The notes below the pieces were generated by a model. It saw nothing but the letters and a program-made list of their open reading frames with translations. It was not told where the DNA came from and did not search any database. A program made the translations under genes and the position numbers. From Verrucosispora sioxanthis (GTDB lineage: Bacteria > Actinomycetota > Actinomycetes > Mycobacteriales > Micromonosporaceae), in the NCBI RefSeq assembly GCF_010560025.1, contig NZ_SAIY01000001.1:186001-250000 (forward strand): a DNA stretch of 64,000 nucleotides, given 5' to 3'. Positions 46,113 to 55,472 of the stretch are shown piece by piece; within the stretch, counting starts at the first letter, position 1, and each line of letters opens with the position of its first letter.

Positions 46113-47525
46113 CTACTCGGAGTGGGCGCCGGCCCCGGCGGTGGCCGCCCCCTCCCCCACCCAGACCGTCTTGACGTTGCAGAACTCGTGCATGCCGTGG
46201 GCGGAGAGTTCCCGGCCGTAGCCGGAGTTCTTCACGCCGCCGAAGGGCAACTCGGGGTAGGACGTCGTCATCCCGTTGATGAACACGGCACCGGCCTCCA
46301 GGTCGGTGGCGAAGCGCTGCTGCTCCTGCGGGTCACGGGTCCAGGCGTTCGAGCCGAGACCGAAGCTGGTGCCGTTGGCCAACTCGATCGCCTCGTCGTA
46401 CGACGCGGCCCGGTACAACCCGGCCACCGGACCGAACACCTCCTCCGCCCACATCCGCATGCCCGGGTGCAGATCCGTCACCACCGTCGGCGGGTAGAAC
46501 CAACCGTCGCCGCTCGGCTTCTCCCCGCCACAGAGCACGGTGGCTCCCTTGTCGACGGCGTCCCTGACCTGAGCGTCGACCTCGTCGCGACCCCGCTCGG
46601 AGGCCAACGGACCGACGTCGGTGTCGTCGTCCATCGGGTCGCCCACCCGCAGTGCCGACATGCGGTGTGCGAACGCCTCGGCGAAGGCGTCGTAGACGTC
46701 GGTGTGCACGATGAAGCGCTTGGCCGCGATGCAGGACTGGCCGTTGTTCTGACAGCGGGCGGTGGTGGCGACCTGGGCGGCCAGTTCCACGTCGGCCGAC
46801 GGCATCACCACGAACGGATCGCTGCCACCCAGCTCCAGCACCGTCTTCTTCAGCTCCCGGCCGGCGATCTGCGCGATCGACCGACCGGCGACCTCACTGC
46901 CGGTGAGCGTGGCGGCACGGACCCGGGGATCGCTCAGGATCCGGTCCACCGCCTCGGAGCCGACCAGCAGCGTGGTGAACGCGCCCTCGGGGAAGCCGGC
47001 CCGCCGGAACAGGTCCTCCAGCAGCAGCGCGGTCTGCGGCACGTTGGAGGCGTGCTTGAGCAGGCCGGTGTTGCCCGCCATCAGGGCCGGCGCGGCGAAG
47101 CGCATGACCTGCCAGAGCGGGAAGTTCCACGGCATCACCGCCAGCACCGGCCCGATCGGCTGGTAACGGACGAATGCCCGGGTCGCCGAGACCGCCTCGG
47201 CGTCGGCCGGCTCGTCGGCGAGGAACTCGGCGGCGTGCTCGGCGTAGAAGCGGCAGGCGGTGGCGCACTTGGTGACCTCGGCCCTGGCCGCGGCGAGCGT
47301 CTTGCCCATCTCGGTGGTCATCAGCCGGGCGATCTCGTCCCGTTCCGCCTCCAGCATCTCGGCCGCCGTGGTCAGCCACCGCCCGCGCTGCTCGATCGTG
47401 GTCCCGCGCAGCTGCCGGTACGCCAGGTCGGTCCGTTCGATCGCGCCGTCGATCTGCTCGTCGGACATCGGCTCGTACGTCTTGAGCACCTGGCCGTTCA
47501 CCGGGTTGGTGGTGGCGATGGTCAT
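46113..47525 (-). CDS. NAD(P)-dependent succinate-semialdehyde dehydrogenase
   Basis: 470 residues, intact. ALDH motifs are PWNFPLWQVMRFAAPALMAG, the Glu in TVLELGGSDPFVV and the nucleophilic Cys in QNNGQSCIAAKRFIV. The C-terminal PFGGVKNSGYGRELS is typical of GabD-type enzymes, which turn succinate semialdehyde into succinate. ATG 47525 follows GGGAGAAG. It is 14 nt downstream of the DUF6343 gene and probably shares its promoter. Confidence 0.93.
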   Translation of the reverse strand: MTIATTNPVNGQVLKTYEPMSDEQIDGAIERTDLAYRQLRGTTIEQRGRWLTTAAEMLEAERDEIARLMTTEMGKTLAAARAEVTKCATACRFYAEHAAEFLADEPADAEAVSATRAFVRYQPIGPVLAVMPWNFPLWQVMRFAAPALMAGNTGLLKHASNVPQTALLLEDLFRRAGFPEGAFTTLLVGSEAVDRILSDPRVRAATLTGSEVAGRSIAQIAGRELKKTVLELGGSDPFVVMPSADVELAAQVATTARCQNNGQSCIAAKRFIVHTDVYDAFAEAFAHRMSALRVGDPMDDDTDVGPLASERGRDEVDAQVRDAVDKGATVLCGGEKPSGDGWFYPPTVVTDLHPGMRMWAEEVFGPVAGLYRAASYDEAIELANGTSFGLGSNAWTRDPQEQQRFATDLEAGAVFINGMTTSYPELPFGGVKNSGYGRELSAHGMHEFCNVKTVWVGEGAATAGAGAHSE

Positions 47526-47539
47526 CAGGACTTCTCCCG

Positions 47540-47803
47540 TCACTCGAACAGCGAGTGCCGCGCGCCGGGCTCCTCGCGACGGCGGGCGGCGCGACGACGC
47601 TGGATGATGACCAGGTCGACGACGGCAACCACCGCGAAGACGGCGCAGACGACACCCAACCAGGCCACGTCGGCACGGAACGCCAACACCGCGAAAACGG
47701 TCATGGTGACGAGCCCGAAACTGGCCAGCGCCAGCCGCAGGTTCAGCGCGCTGTACGCGTGACCGACCGTGCCACGGGCACGCCGGGGCTGTGATCTCGT
47801 CAT
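47540..47803 (-). CDS. DUF6343 family small membrane protein
   Basis: 87 residues. Two membrane helices (ALASFGLVTMTVFAVLAF and WLGVVCAVFAVVAVVDLVII) follow AYSALNLRLAL, which is characteristic of DUF6343. The tail is strongly basic (QRRRAARRREEPGARH). ATG 47803 or 47806 can start it; GGTGGG lies just upstream. A sigma-B-type promoter is present. Function unknown. Confidence 0.82.
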   Translation of the reverse strand: MTRSQPRRARGTVGHAYSALNLRLALASFGLVTMTVFAVLAFRADVAWLGVVCAVFAVVAVVDLVIIQRRRAARRREEPGARHSLFE

Positions 47804-47812
47804 CATCCCCAC

Positions 47813-47836
47813 CTACCCCGCGCCGCCGGAGCTAAC
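47813..47836 (-). promoter_or_regulatory. Sigma-B-type promoter of the DUF6343 gene
   Basis: On the minus strand, GTTA (complement of 47833-47836), 14 nt and GGGTAG (complement of 47813-47818), about 10 nt before the start codons. Confidence 0.6.
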
Positions 47837-47891
47837 CGTCGTCCGACCCTTTCCGCCCCGTCGCAATGGCGTGGCGGGCCGCCGCGACCCG

Positions 47892-48713
47892 TCAGGAACG
47901 CCAGGCGCCACGGGCCGCTGCCTCGGCGGCGTACGCGGCAAAGCTCTTCGGATCGTGGCCGGTCACCTGCCGGACCGTGCCGGTCGGCTGGCCGTCGCCC
48001 AGGTCGCGCAGGGCCCCGAACGCGGCGATCTCGCCCGCCACCTGCTCGGCCGGCACCCCCAACGCGAGCATCACCGTCCGATAGTCGTCGGCCGTACCGA
48101 GATGACGCACCGGGCGGCCGACCGTTTCGGTGAGGATCGCCGCGGCCTCGCCGAAGGAGAGCGCGTCCGGGCCGGTGATCTCGTACGTCCGGCCGGCGTG
48201 TCCGGCACCGGTGAGGGCGGCGACCGCGACGCCTGCGATGTCGTCGGCGTCGACGAAACACTGGCGGGTGTCGCCCACCGGCACGGCGATCTCCCCGGCG
48301 AGCACGGCGTCCCGGAAGAAGCCCTCGTCGAAGTTCTGGTCGAACCAGTCGGGGCGCAGGATCGTCCATTGCGCGCCGCAGGTGCGTACCGTCTCCTCCG
48401 CGGCCATCAGGCGCTCGTCCCCCATCGCCTCGATCGCCCGGCTGGAGAGCAGCACCACGCGGCCGACCCCGTGCTCCACCGCCAGCCGGACGAAATCGGA
48501 TTCGACCGGCCGGTCGTGCGGAGCCATCAGATACATCGCAGTGACCCCGGCGAGGGATGCCCGCCAGGAATTCGGATCGGTCCAGTCAAAGCGCGCTTCT
48601 CCCGAGCGGGACGCGGATCGGAGCGGGTGACCGGCGTCCCGCAGCCGGCGGACCACGCGCCGACCGGTCGTACCGGTGCCGCCGAGCACAAGAGTCATGT
48701 CCTGGTTCGTCAT
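47892..48713 (-). CDS. NmrA-like NAD(P)H-binding protein
   Basis: 273 residues. The N-terminal Rossmann motif TLVLGGTGTTGRRVVRRLRD and VVLLSSRAIEAMGD place it in the atypical SDR/NmrA group that includes quinone reductase-like and redox-sensing proteins. The classical YxxxK is not obvious. ATG 48713 (or 48698) starts it. It is divergent from a monooxygenase-fold gene with about 140 bp between. Confidence 0.9.
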   Translation of the reverse strand: MTNQDMTLVLGGTGTTGRRVVRRLRDAGHPLRSASRSGEARFDWTDPNSWRASLAGVTAMYLMAPHDRPVESDFVRLAVEHGVGRVVLLSSRAIEAMGDERLMAAEETVRTCGAQWTILRPDWFDQNFDEGFFRDAVLAGEIAVPVGDTRQCFVDADDIAGVAVAALTGAGHAGRTYEITGPDALSFGEAAAILTETVGRPVRHLGTADDYRTVMLALGVPAEQVAGEIAAFGALRDLGDGQPTGTVRQVTGHDPKSFAAYAAEAAARGAWRS

Positions 48714-48852
48714 GCGCCCAGTCGAGCAGCCGCCTGTGACAAAGGCGGGCACCGAGGCCACTGTCGCCATGGGTCGCGTTACCGCCGTGCGTTGCGTTAC
48801 ACCGGCCCGGCGTGACCCGACCTTTCCGGGCATCGGCGGGGAACATGGACCC

Positions 48853-49476
48853 ATGACCGTGAGCCATGCCGAGCCGGTGACCGTCGCCGTCGCCCGCCGC
48901 GCCGACCCCGCCCGCACCGAGGAGATGGTGGCGTGGATGCGGGCCGGCACGGCGCTGGCCGAGGCGTTCCCGGGTTTCCTGGGCGCGGGTTGGGTGCGCA
49001 GCGCACCCGGGTCGGGCGACTGGCACATGCTCTACCGGTTCGCCGACCCGGACACGCTGCGCCGCTGGGAGGAATCGCCGCAGCGCCACTGGTGGCTGAC
49101 GTCGGCACAGGGCATCGTCGAGCACACCCACGTCGAGCGGCGGACCGGCATCGAGGGCTGGTTCGATCCGCCGCGCACGGCGGCCGTCGAGCCGCTGGAC
49201 GCGGAACCGACCGTTTCGCAGTCGCCGCCGCGCTGGAAGCAGGCGGTGACGATCTGGTTGGCGTTCTTCCCGCTCAGTCTCACCGCCACGCTGCTGACCG
49301 GCCAGTTCCTGCCGGGGCTGCCGACCGCGGCGCGGGTGCTGGTGATGACGCTGACCCTGACCCCGCTGATGACCTACCTGGTCCTGCCCCGGATCACCCG
49401 GGCGTTGCACTGGTGGCTGCACGGCCGGGCAGCGCCCTGGCGCGGGCAACGGACGCCCCGGGGCCCGCGCATATAG
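48853..49476 (+). CDS. Monooxygenase-fold (ABM) membrane protein
   Basis: 207 residues. The N-terminal ~95 residues resemble the dimeric alpha-beta barrel of antibiotic biosynthesis monooxygenase proteins (PVTVAVARRADPARTEEMVAW, WHMLYRFADPDTLRRWEES). The C-terminal part carries two membrane helices (VTIWLAFFPLSLTATLLTG and VLVMTLTLTPLMTYLVLPR). This ABM-membrane fusion occurs widely but its role is unknown. ATG 48853 lies at the start of homology. Confidence 0.87.
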   Translation: MTVSHAEPVTVAVARRADPARTEEMVAWMRAGTALAEAFPGFLGAGWVRSAPGSGDWHMLYRFADPDTLRRWEESPQRHWWLTSAQGIVEHTHVERRTGIEGWFDPPRTAAVEPLDAEPTVSQSPPRWKQAVTIWLAFFPLSLTATLLTGQFLPGLPTAARVLVMTLTLTPLMTYLVLPRITRALHWWLHGRAAPWRGQRTPRGPRI

Positions 49477-49592
49477 CACGGCAATCGGGGACATCACAGG
49501 GCACTGCCGCATCCCCGACAGCGCGTGACCAACCGACCTCACCCGCGTAGAGTCACCGTGCCGTCGCTCTGCGCTGTGAGGCTAGGGAAGTC

Positions 49593-50441
49593 ATGCCTGG
49601 ACGCTGGACCACCGCCGCCGTCTGCCTGCTCGCACTCGTCGCGTTGGCCTGCGAGGCGGGTGGAGATGCGGCGCCGCGCCCCTCGGGCACGGCCCAGCCC
49701 GGTTCCCCCCGCGTCGTCGCCGCCCTCGGTGACTCGATCACCACCGGCTTCGGGTCCTGCCTGGTCCTCACCTCGTGTCAGCGCAACTCCTGGTCGACAG
49801 GGGACGGCCTGCGGGTGGACAGCCACTACCGGCGGCTGCTCGACCGGAACCCGGGGCTGCGCGGGAAGGCGCACAACCATGCCCGGGCGGGGGCCCGGGC
49901 GTCCGCGCTGGCCGGTCAGGCGGAAGCGGCGGTACGCGACCGCGCCGACTACGTCACGGTGCTGGTCGGGGCCAACGACGCCTGCCGCGCCACGATCGAC
50001 GCGATGACCCCGGTGGCCGACTTCCGGGCCGAGATCAACCGAGGGTTGCGGGTGCTGCGCGAGGGACGCCCGAAGGCCCGGGTCCTGGTCGTCAGCATCC
50101 CGAACCTGTACCGGCTCTGGGAGGTCGGCCATGACGAGCCCCGGGCGGTACGCGCCTGGCGGCGGGGCGTGTGCCCGGCGCTGCTGGCCGACGCGACCTC
50201 GACCGCGCCGGCCGACCGGAGCCGCCGCGCCGCGTTCCGCGAGCGGATCGCCGCGTACAACGCTCAGCTGAAGGCGGAGTGCCGCGCCTACGGCTCGCGG
50301 TGCCGCTACGACGGCGGCGCCGCGCACCGGGTCCGCTTCGACCTGGATCTGGTCAACCGGCTCGACTACTTCCACCCCAACACGGCCGGCCAGTCCCGCC
50401 TCGCCGACGTGACCTGGCGCTCCTCCGGCTACGCCGACTGA
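49593..50441 (+). CDS. SGNH/GDSL hydrolase lipoprotein
   Basis: 282 residues. The N-terminus has a lipobox (LVALAC, Cys20), so it should be lipid-anchored outside the membrane. GDSL block I is VVAALGDSITTGFG, block III VGANDACRA, and the catalytic His is in DYFHPNTAGQ near the C-terminus. Likely an esterase or lipase acting on wall or extracellular lipids. ATG 49593 follows AGGGAAG. Its last 13 nt overlap the converging gene. Confidence 0.92.
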   Translation: MPGRWTTAAVCLLALVALACEAGGDAAPRPSGTAQPGSPRVVAALGDSITTGFGSCLVLTSCQRNSWSTGDGLRVDSHYRRLLDRNPGLRGKAHNHARAGARASALAGQAEAAVRDRADYVTVLVGANDACRATIDAMTPVADFRAEINRGLRVLREGRPKARVLVVSIPNLYRLWEVGHDEPRAVRAWRRGVCPALLADATSTAPADRSRRAAFRERIAAYNAQLKAECRAYGSRCRYDGGAAHRVRFDLDLVNRLDYFHPNTAGQSRLADVTWRSSGYAD

Positions 50442-51196
50442 TCGCCCGCCTGGTCGGGACGACGGGGCAACGGAACCCGGGGGCCGCCGTGCTGCCGGTA
50501 GAGCGCCCGGGAACGCTCGGCCAGCTTCTTGGTGGCCGAGGAGTTCGCCCAGGTGCCGAGGATGATCGCCGCTCCGGGAACCACCTTGGCGAAGAGCCGC
50601 TTCGCCGCGCGTACCCCGGCCATCTGGGCGAGCCGGACGCCCAGGTGCAGCATCACCCGGCCGAGCGGTGCCTGTCCGCCACCGCCGAACAGCGCGCCCG
50701 CACGCTCGCGTCCGGCCGCCACCCCCAGCGCCACCCGGGCGCTCGCGGCGACCTTGTGCACCTTCTGCAACACCAGCAGGTCGGTGGCGCGGTCGGGATG
50801 CGTCGGGTCGGCACCGTACGCGGCGGCGACGTGCAGGACCATCCGGGACTGGGTCCAGGCCAGCACGCCGACGTCGATCACCGCGCCGGGCAGTCCGGCC
50901 GCACCGGAGACGGCACCGGAGAGCCGGGCCTGGTTGACGAACCGACGTACCGCCTGCTCCGCCAGGGCCTCGGCGCTGATCCCGGGCTGCGCGGCCCGGA
51001 CCCGCTGCGCCCACTGCGCGGCCTCCGGGCCGAGCCTGCGCACCGCTTCCAGCGCGAGGTGCTCGGGAGCGTACTGCGGATCCTGGCGCATCCGGTCCCA
51101 CAGCGTGGCCGGTGGCGCCTCGACGACCCGGCCGCCCGGCGGAGGCGGGGCGGGGGTGACGGACTGGCCCTCGGCGGGCACGGGGGGATCACTCAT
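50429..51196 (-). CDS. EcsC family protein
   Basis: 255 residues. After a Pro-rich N-terminus come helical segments with FVNQARLSGAVSGAAGLPGA and LGVRLAQMAGVRAAKRLFAK, then VVPGAAIILGTWANSSATKKLAERS, agreeing with the EcsC family. The glycine-rich helices may insert in membranes. GGAGAGG precedes ATG 51196 by 4 nt. Function in actinobacteria is not established. Confidence 0.82.
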   Translation of the reverse strand: MSDPPVPAEGQSVTPAPPPPGGRVVEAPPATLWDRMRQDPQYAPEHLALEAVRRLGPEAAQWAQRVRAAQPGISAEALAEQAVRRFVNQARLSGAVSGAAGLPGAVIDVGVLAWTQSRMVLHVAAAYGADPTHPDRATDLLVLQKVHKVAASARVALGVAAGRERAGALFGGGGQAPLGRVMLHLGVRLAQMAGVRAAKRLFAKVVPGAAIILGTWANSSATKKLAERSRALYRQHGGPRVPLPRRPDQAGDQSA

Positions 51197-51388
51197 CACC
51201 TCTCCTTTCGGTGGCGCCCATCCATGTGTACCCCGCTGGAGCAACGGCGTACCGTCGGCCGATCACCCGGCGACGCCGGGCCGGGCGGACCGGCGCGGCA
51301 GGAATGCACGAGGATGGCAGGTACGTTCTGGCGATCGGGGTGCCGGCAATCCGGTGGCCCGTTACGCACATGCAGGGAGGCCGCACCG

Positions 51389-52306
51389 GTGCTCGACCCA
51401 CACGAGCTCTACGAACTCACCGACGATCTGCCCGACCTCGGTCAGCCGGTCCTGATCCAGGCGCTCACCGGTTTCGTCGATGCCGGTAACGCCAGCCGGC
51501 TCGCCCGCGAGCAACTGCTCACCTCGCTGGAGTCCCGCCCGATCGCCCGGTTCGACCTGGACCAGCTCTTCGACTACCGCTCCCGCCGGCCGGTGATGAC
51601 CTTCGTCGAGGACCACTGGGAGAGCTACGACGACCCGCAGTTGGAGCTGCACCTGCTCCACGACGACGACGAGACCCCGTTTCTGCTGCTCACCGGCCCG
51701 GAGCCCGACCTTCAGTGGGAGCGGTTCACCGCCGCCGTCGCCGGGCTCGCCGCCCGGCTCGACGTCCGGCTCACCGTCGGGCTCAACGCGATCCCGATGG
51801 CGGTGCCGCACACCCGGCCGACCGGCGTGACCGCGCACGCCACCCGGCGTGACCTGATCGCCGGCTACGAGCCGTGGCTGCAACGGGTGCAGGTCCCCGG
51901 CAGCGTCGGCCACCTGCTGGAGTTCCGCCTCGGCGAGGCGGGCCGCGACGCGCTGGGCTTCGCCGCGCACGTACCGCACTACGTGGCACAGGCCGAGTAC
52001 CCGGCCGCCGCCGAGGTGCTGCTGGCGTCGGTGTCCCGCAGCACCGGGCTGCTGCTGCCCCGCGACGGGCTGCGCTCGGCCGCCGAGGTGGTACGGGTGG
52101 AGATCGACCGGCAGGTCGCGCAGAGCGACGAGGCCACCACCCTGGTCCAGGCTCTCGAGGAGCAGTACGACGCGTACGCCCGGGGTCGGGGCGAGAAGAA
52201 CCTGCTCGCCACGGAGAACGGTCCGCTGCCCACGGCCGAGGAACTCGGCGCCGAACTGGAGCGGTTCCTCGCCGAACAGACCCGCCCCAACAACGACACC
52301 CCCTGA
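51389..52306 (+). CDS. PAC2 family (proteasome assembly chaperone-like) protein
   Basis: 305 residues. VLIQALTGFVDAGNASRLAR, FLLLTGPEPDLQWERFTAAV, LNAIPMAVPHTRPTGVTAHA and VQVPGSVGHLLEFRLGEAGR match the PAC2 fold found in actinobacteria as partners of ATP-grasp or proteasome functions. The C-terminal ~60 residues form a helical tail with QALEEQYDAYA. GTG 51389 is 8 nt after GGGAGG. Confidence 0.9.
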   Translation: MLDPHELYELTDDLPDLGQPVLIQALTGFVDAGNASRLAREQLLTSLESRPIARFDLDQLFDYRSRRPVMTFVEDHWESYDDPQLELHLLHDDDETPFLLLTGPEPDLQWERFTAAVAGLAARLDVRLTVGLNAIPMAVPHTRPTGVTAHATRRDLIAGYEPWLQRVQVPGSVGHLLEFRLGEAGRDALGFAAHVPHYVAQAEYPAAAEVLLASVSRSTGLLLPRDGLRSAAEVVRVEIDRQVAQSDEATTLVQALEEQYDAYARGRGEKNLLATENGPLPTAEELGAELERFLAEQTRPNNDTP

Positions 52307-52427
52307 AAGGGCACCATCTCGACGGCTCGCGGGCCGGTAGGGGCGTGACTCGGCACCGGCGCGCCGGCCGGTGGTGCGGCAGCGCGCCGGCCGCGCGGGT
52401 CGGGGCCGGATGGGGCAGGCTGGCACC

Positions 52428-53225
52428 ATGCGCCTGGCGACGTGGAACGTGAACTCGGTGAAGGCCCGGCTGCCCCGGCTGCTCGACTGGCTGGCCGGCA
52501 CCGGTCCGGACGTGGTCTGCCTCCAGGAGACCAAGTGCCCGGACGGTGCCTTCCCGGTGACCGAGGTGGGTGAGCTGGGGTACACCGTGGCCAGCCACAG
52601 CGACGGCCGGTGGAACGGGGTCGCCATCCTGTCCCGGGTCGGCCTGGCCGACGTCACCGTCGGGTTTCCCGGCGAGCCCGGCTTCCCCGAGCCGGAGGCC
52701 CGCGCGATCTCGGCCACCTGCGGCGGGCTGCGGGTCTGGTCGGTGTACGTGCCGAACGGCCGCGCGCCCGACGACCCGCACTACGCGTACAAGCTGGCCT
52801 GGTTGGCGGCGCTGCGGGACGCGCTGGACACCGAGCTGACGAATCGGGCACCGCTGGCCGTCTGCGGCGACTTCAACGTGGCACCCACCGACGACGACGT
52901 GTGGGACCCGGCGCTGTTCGTCAGCTCCACCCACGTCACGCCGCCCGAGCGGGCCGCCCTGGCGGCGCTGCGCGATCTCGGCCTCACCGACGTGGTGCCC
53001 ACTCCGATGAAGGGCCCGCACCCGTTCACCTACTGGGACTACCGGGCCGGCATGTTCCACCAGAACAAGGGCATGCGCATCGACCTGGTGTACGCCTCGG
53101 CCCCGCTGGCCCGCGCCGTCCGGTCGGCGTACGTGGACCGGGAGGCCCGCAAGGGCAAGGGCCCCTCCGACCACGCCCCCATCGTCGTCGACGCCGACCT
53201 GATCCCCACCGTCGAGTCCTTCTGA
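52428..53225 (+). CDS. xthA: Exodeoxyribonuclease III
   Basis: 265 residues of the endonuclease/exonuclease/phosphatase fold. Motifs: RLATWNVNSVKARL (Asn), VVCLQETKCPD (metal-binding Glu), VWSVYVPNGRAPDD, VCGDFNVAPTDDDVWDP and GPSDHAPIVVDAD (catalytic Asp-His). It repairs abasic sites and 3' ends. ATG 52428 follows CAGGCT by 6 nt, a near-leaderless layout. Confidence 0.94.
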   Translation: MRLATWNVNSVKARLPRLLDWLAGTGPDVVCLQETKCPDGAFPVTEVGELGYTVASHSDGRWNGVAILSRVGLADVTVGFPGEPGFPEPEARAISATCGGLRVWSVYVPNGRAPDDPHYAYKLAWLAALRDALDTELTNRAPLAVCGDFNVAPTDDDVWDPALFVSSTHVTPPERAALAALRDLGLTDVVPTPMKGPHPFTYWDYRAGMFHQNKGMRIDLVYASAPLARAVRSAYVDREARKGKGPSDHAPIVVDADLIPTVESF

Positions 53226-53384
53226 CCCCCACGCCGACCCGGCGCGGCCGTGGCCGCCGACCCGGACGGGTGCTGGCGCGAGATGCCGCAACTCGGCCTC
53301 TCCCGCCGCCAGGAAAGCCCCACTTACCGCAACCCGCGCCCATGCCCGGCGCCCGCTGGCGAGGGCAGCGGCTAGGGTGAGGCC

Positions 53385-53696
53385 ATGGCAGTTGTGAAGA
53401 TCAACGCGATCGACGTTCCGCCCGGTGGCGGCGAGGAGTTGGAGAAGCGGTTCGCCGCCCGGGCTCGCGCGGTGGAGAACTCCCCCGGTTTCCTCGGCTT
53501 CGAGCTGCTGCGTCCGGTGGCCGGCGACAACCGCTACTTCGTCTACACCCGGTGGGAGACCGAGCAGGCGTACCAGGACTGGGCCGCCGGCCCCGCCCGA
53601 GCCGCCCACGCCGCCCCGCCCGGAGCCGAGCAGCGGCCACCGGTCGCCACGGGTGCGACTCTCCTCGAATTCGAGGTCGTGCAACAGGTCCCCTGA
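53385..53696 (+). CDS. Antibiotic biosynthesis monooxygenase-type protein (heme-degrading-like)
   Basis: 103 residues, a single alpha-beta barrel subunit. FAARARAVENSPGFLGFELLRP and YFVYTRWETEQAYQDW match ABM/MhuD-like proteins, and the family includes heme-degrading enzymes. Asn7 in KINAIDV matches the conserved Asn of that group. ATG 53385 is 6 nt after TAGGGT, so a leaderless transcript is likely. Confidence 0.86.
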   Translation: MAVVKINAIDVPPGGGEELEKRFAARARAVENSPGFLGFELLRPVAGDNRYFVYTRWETEQAYQDWAAGPARAAHAAPPGAEQRPPVATGATLLEFEVVQQVP

Positions 53697-53767
53697 CCGG
53701 CCCCCGGTTCACCGCTGCTGAAACACCACCGCCTCGTCGCCGAACCGGAGCAGTAGCGGCGGGTAGG

Positions 53768-54793
53768 TCAGGAGGGGCGGGTGGTGGTGAGGGTGGCGAA
53801 GGCGATGACGTTGTCGGCATAGCCGGTGCCGCCGCCGAGCCACTCGCCGCCGCAGGTGATCAGCCGCAGGCCGGGCGGGCCCTCGTGGCCGTAGACCCGG
53901 TCGGCGGGCAGTCGATCCTTCGGGAAGTGTTCGACCGAGTTGACGGTGAACACCGCCACCGAGTCGTCCTCCCGGAGGACCTCGACGGTGTCCCCCACCT
54001 TCAGCTTGCCCAGGTGGTAGAAGACCGACGGGCCACTCTTGGTGTCCACGTGCCCGACGATGACCGCCGGGCCCGGGTCCCCCGGCACCGGCCCCCGGTC
54101 GTACCACCCGGTTTCCTCGTGCCGGCTCAGCGGCGGCACGGCGATCGAGCCGTCCGGTGCGTCACCGACCGGTTTCACCGGCGCGGCGACGTCGATCGAC
54201 GGGATGGACAGGCTCACCGGCCGCGCGGCGGTACGTCCGGCGGACACCGTCGAGGCTCCGCCGGAGCCCCCTTCGCCGCCGGTGGCCGTCCAGTCGAGCG
54301 GCCCCCCGACGGTGTGCCTGAGCCCGGCGCCGGTGGCGAACACGCCGGCCAGCACGAGCACCACTGCCAGCGGCAGCGACCACGGGCTGCGCCTGGGACG
54401 CGCCGGGCGGCCGGACCCGCCGGCACCGCGTGGTGCCCGACGACGGTCGGTGAACGGTGCCGCAGCCCGGGCGCGACGGGAGCCCACGTCCGGCACCGCC
54501 GCCCACCCGTGCGGGCGCGGCGTGGCACCGGAGCCGGTCGCACGGCCGCCGCGCCCCGACGCGGAACCAGCGACTGCCGCACCGTCGCCGGGACGCGGCG
54601 TGGGACCGGAGCCGGCGGGGCGGTCGCCGGGACGCGGGGGCGAGCTGTCCGGCGGTACGAACAGGTCGGTTCGATAGGTGGGACGGGGCGGGCCACCGAC
54701 GGGACGGGCCGAGCGACCGGAACCGGTTCGTGGCCCGGCCCAGCCGGGCGCACCGGTCGAGCCGGAGGGGCGGGGTGTGCGGGGGGCGGTCAT
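53768..54793 (-). CDS. Class F sortase
   Basis: 341 residues. A long Pro/Arg/Gly-rich cytoplasmic region (1-135), one membrane helix (PLAVVLVLAGVFATGAGL) and an extracytoplasmic sortase domain. Catalytic His248 is in VGHVDT and Cys314 in LITCGGEW. The position where sortases keep the catalytic Arg reads GYADNV here, so that residue is not evident. It would anchor proteins to the cell wall. The neighbouring secreted protein, 7 nt upstream, has a PxTG-like C-terminus and is the likely substrate. Confidence 0.9.
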   Translation of the reverse strand: MTAPRTPRPSGSTGAPGWAGPRTGSGRSARPVGGPPRPTYRTDLFVPPDSSPPRPGDRPAGSGPTPRPGDGAAVAGSASGRGGRATGSGATPRPHGWAAVPDVGSRRARAAAPFTDRRRAPRGAGGSGRPARPRRSPWSLPLAVVLVLAGVFATGAGLRHTVGGPLDWTATGGEGGSGGASTVSAGRTAARPVSLSIPSIDVAAPVKPVGDAPDGSIAVPPLSRHEETGWYDRGPVPGDPGPAVIVGHVDTKSGPSVFYHLGKLKVGDTVEVLREDDSVAVFTVNSVEHFPKDRLPADRVYGHEGPPGLRLITCGGEWLGGGTGYADNVIAFATLTTTRPS

Positions 54794-54800
54794 GACGGGC

Positions 54801-55472
54801 TCACCGTCGGCTGCCGCGACGGCGGGTCGCGGTGACCCAGAGGACCATGCCGGTGACAGTGAGCGCCAGACCGCCGGGAAGCAGCAGATTGCCGGTGATG
54901 TCGCCGGCGCTCCCGCCGAAGCCGGTCGCCGGCCCTCGGCTGGGCTTCATCTGGCGTACCACCTGGATCATGGTGGAGGCGGTCTCGCCGCCCCGGCACT
55001 CCAGCTTGACCCGGTAGTTGCCGGGGAGCACCCGCTCCTTGACCATCGCCGTGCCGGTCAGCAGCCCGCGCTGCGGCTGCACGGCGACCCGGCCGAACGC
55101 GTCCGAGACGACGATGGCCCCCACCGAGTTGTCGTGGCAGCTGGCGCGGAGCCCGACCAGATGGCCCGGTTCCACCATGCTCGGCGAGACCTCCACGAAC
55201 ACGGTCGGGCCGGGCTGCGGCGCGCCCTCGGGTACACCGGGTTGCCCACCGCCGGGTTGCCCGGCGACGACCGGCACGACGGCGGCCCGCGCGGGTGCCG
55301 CCAGGTGCGCCGAGTCGGTGCCGGCCGGCACGGACGGCGACAAGGGTGTCGCCACCGCCGGCACGGGCGTCAGCAGGGCGGCCAGGGTGATCGCGAGCAA
55401 CGGGGCGAAGGCCGCGACGGTACGCAACGGAGCTGTGGACGGCGCCGGACGAGTGTGGATCGCTGCTGACAC
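54801..55472 (-). CDS. Secreted wall-anchor candidate with C-terminal sorting signal
   Basis: 223 residues. Signal peptide (APLLAITLAALLTPVPAVA), an Ala/Pro-rich linker and a beta-rich domain (VFVEVSPSMVEPGHLVGLRA, VLPGNYRVKLECRGGETAST). The C-terminus has the parts of a cell-wall sorting signal: PATG within RGPATGFGG, a hydrophobic helix (GLALTVTGMVLWVTA) and a basic tail (TRRRGSRR). GTG 55472 follows GGAGGGGG. It lies directly upstream of the class F sortase, with which it forms an operon. Confidence 0.85.
   Translation of the reverse strand: MSAAIHTRPAPSTAPLRTVAAFAPLLAITLAALLTPVPAVATPLSPSVPAGTDSAHLAAPARAAVVPVVAGQPGGGQPGVPEGAPQPGPTVFVEVSPSMVEPGHLVGLRASCHDNSVGAIVVSDAFGRVAVQPQRGLLTGTAMVKERVLPGNYRVKLECRGGETASTMIQVVRQMKPSRGPATGFGGSAGDITGNLLLPGGLALTVTGMVLWVTATRRRGSRR

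Noticed and set aside
44556..47762. 1068-codon plus-strand frame
   Set aside because: Runs antisense through the LLM oxidoreductase and succinate-semialdehyde dehydrogenase genes, which have complete motifs.
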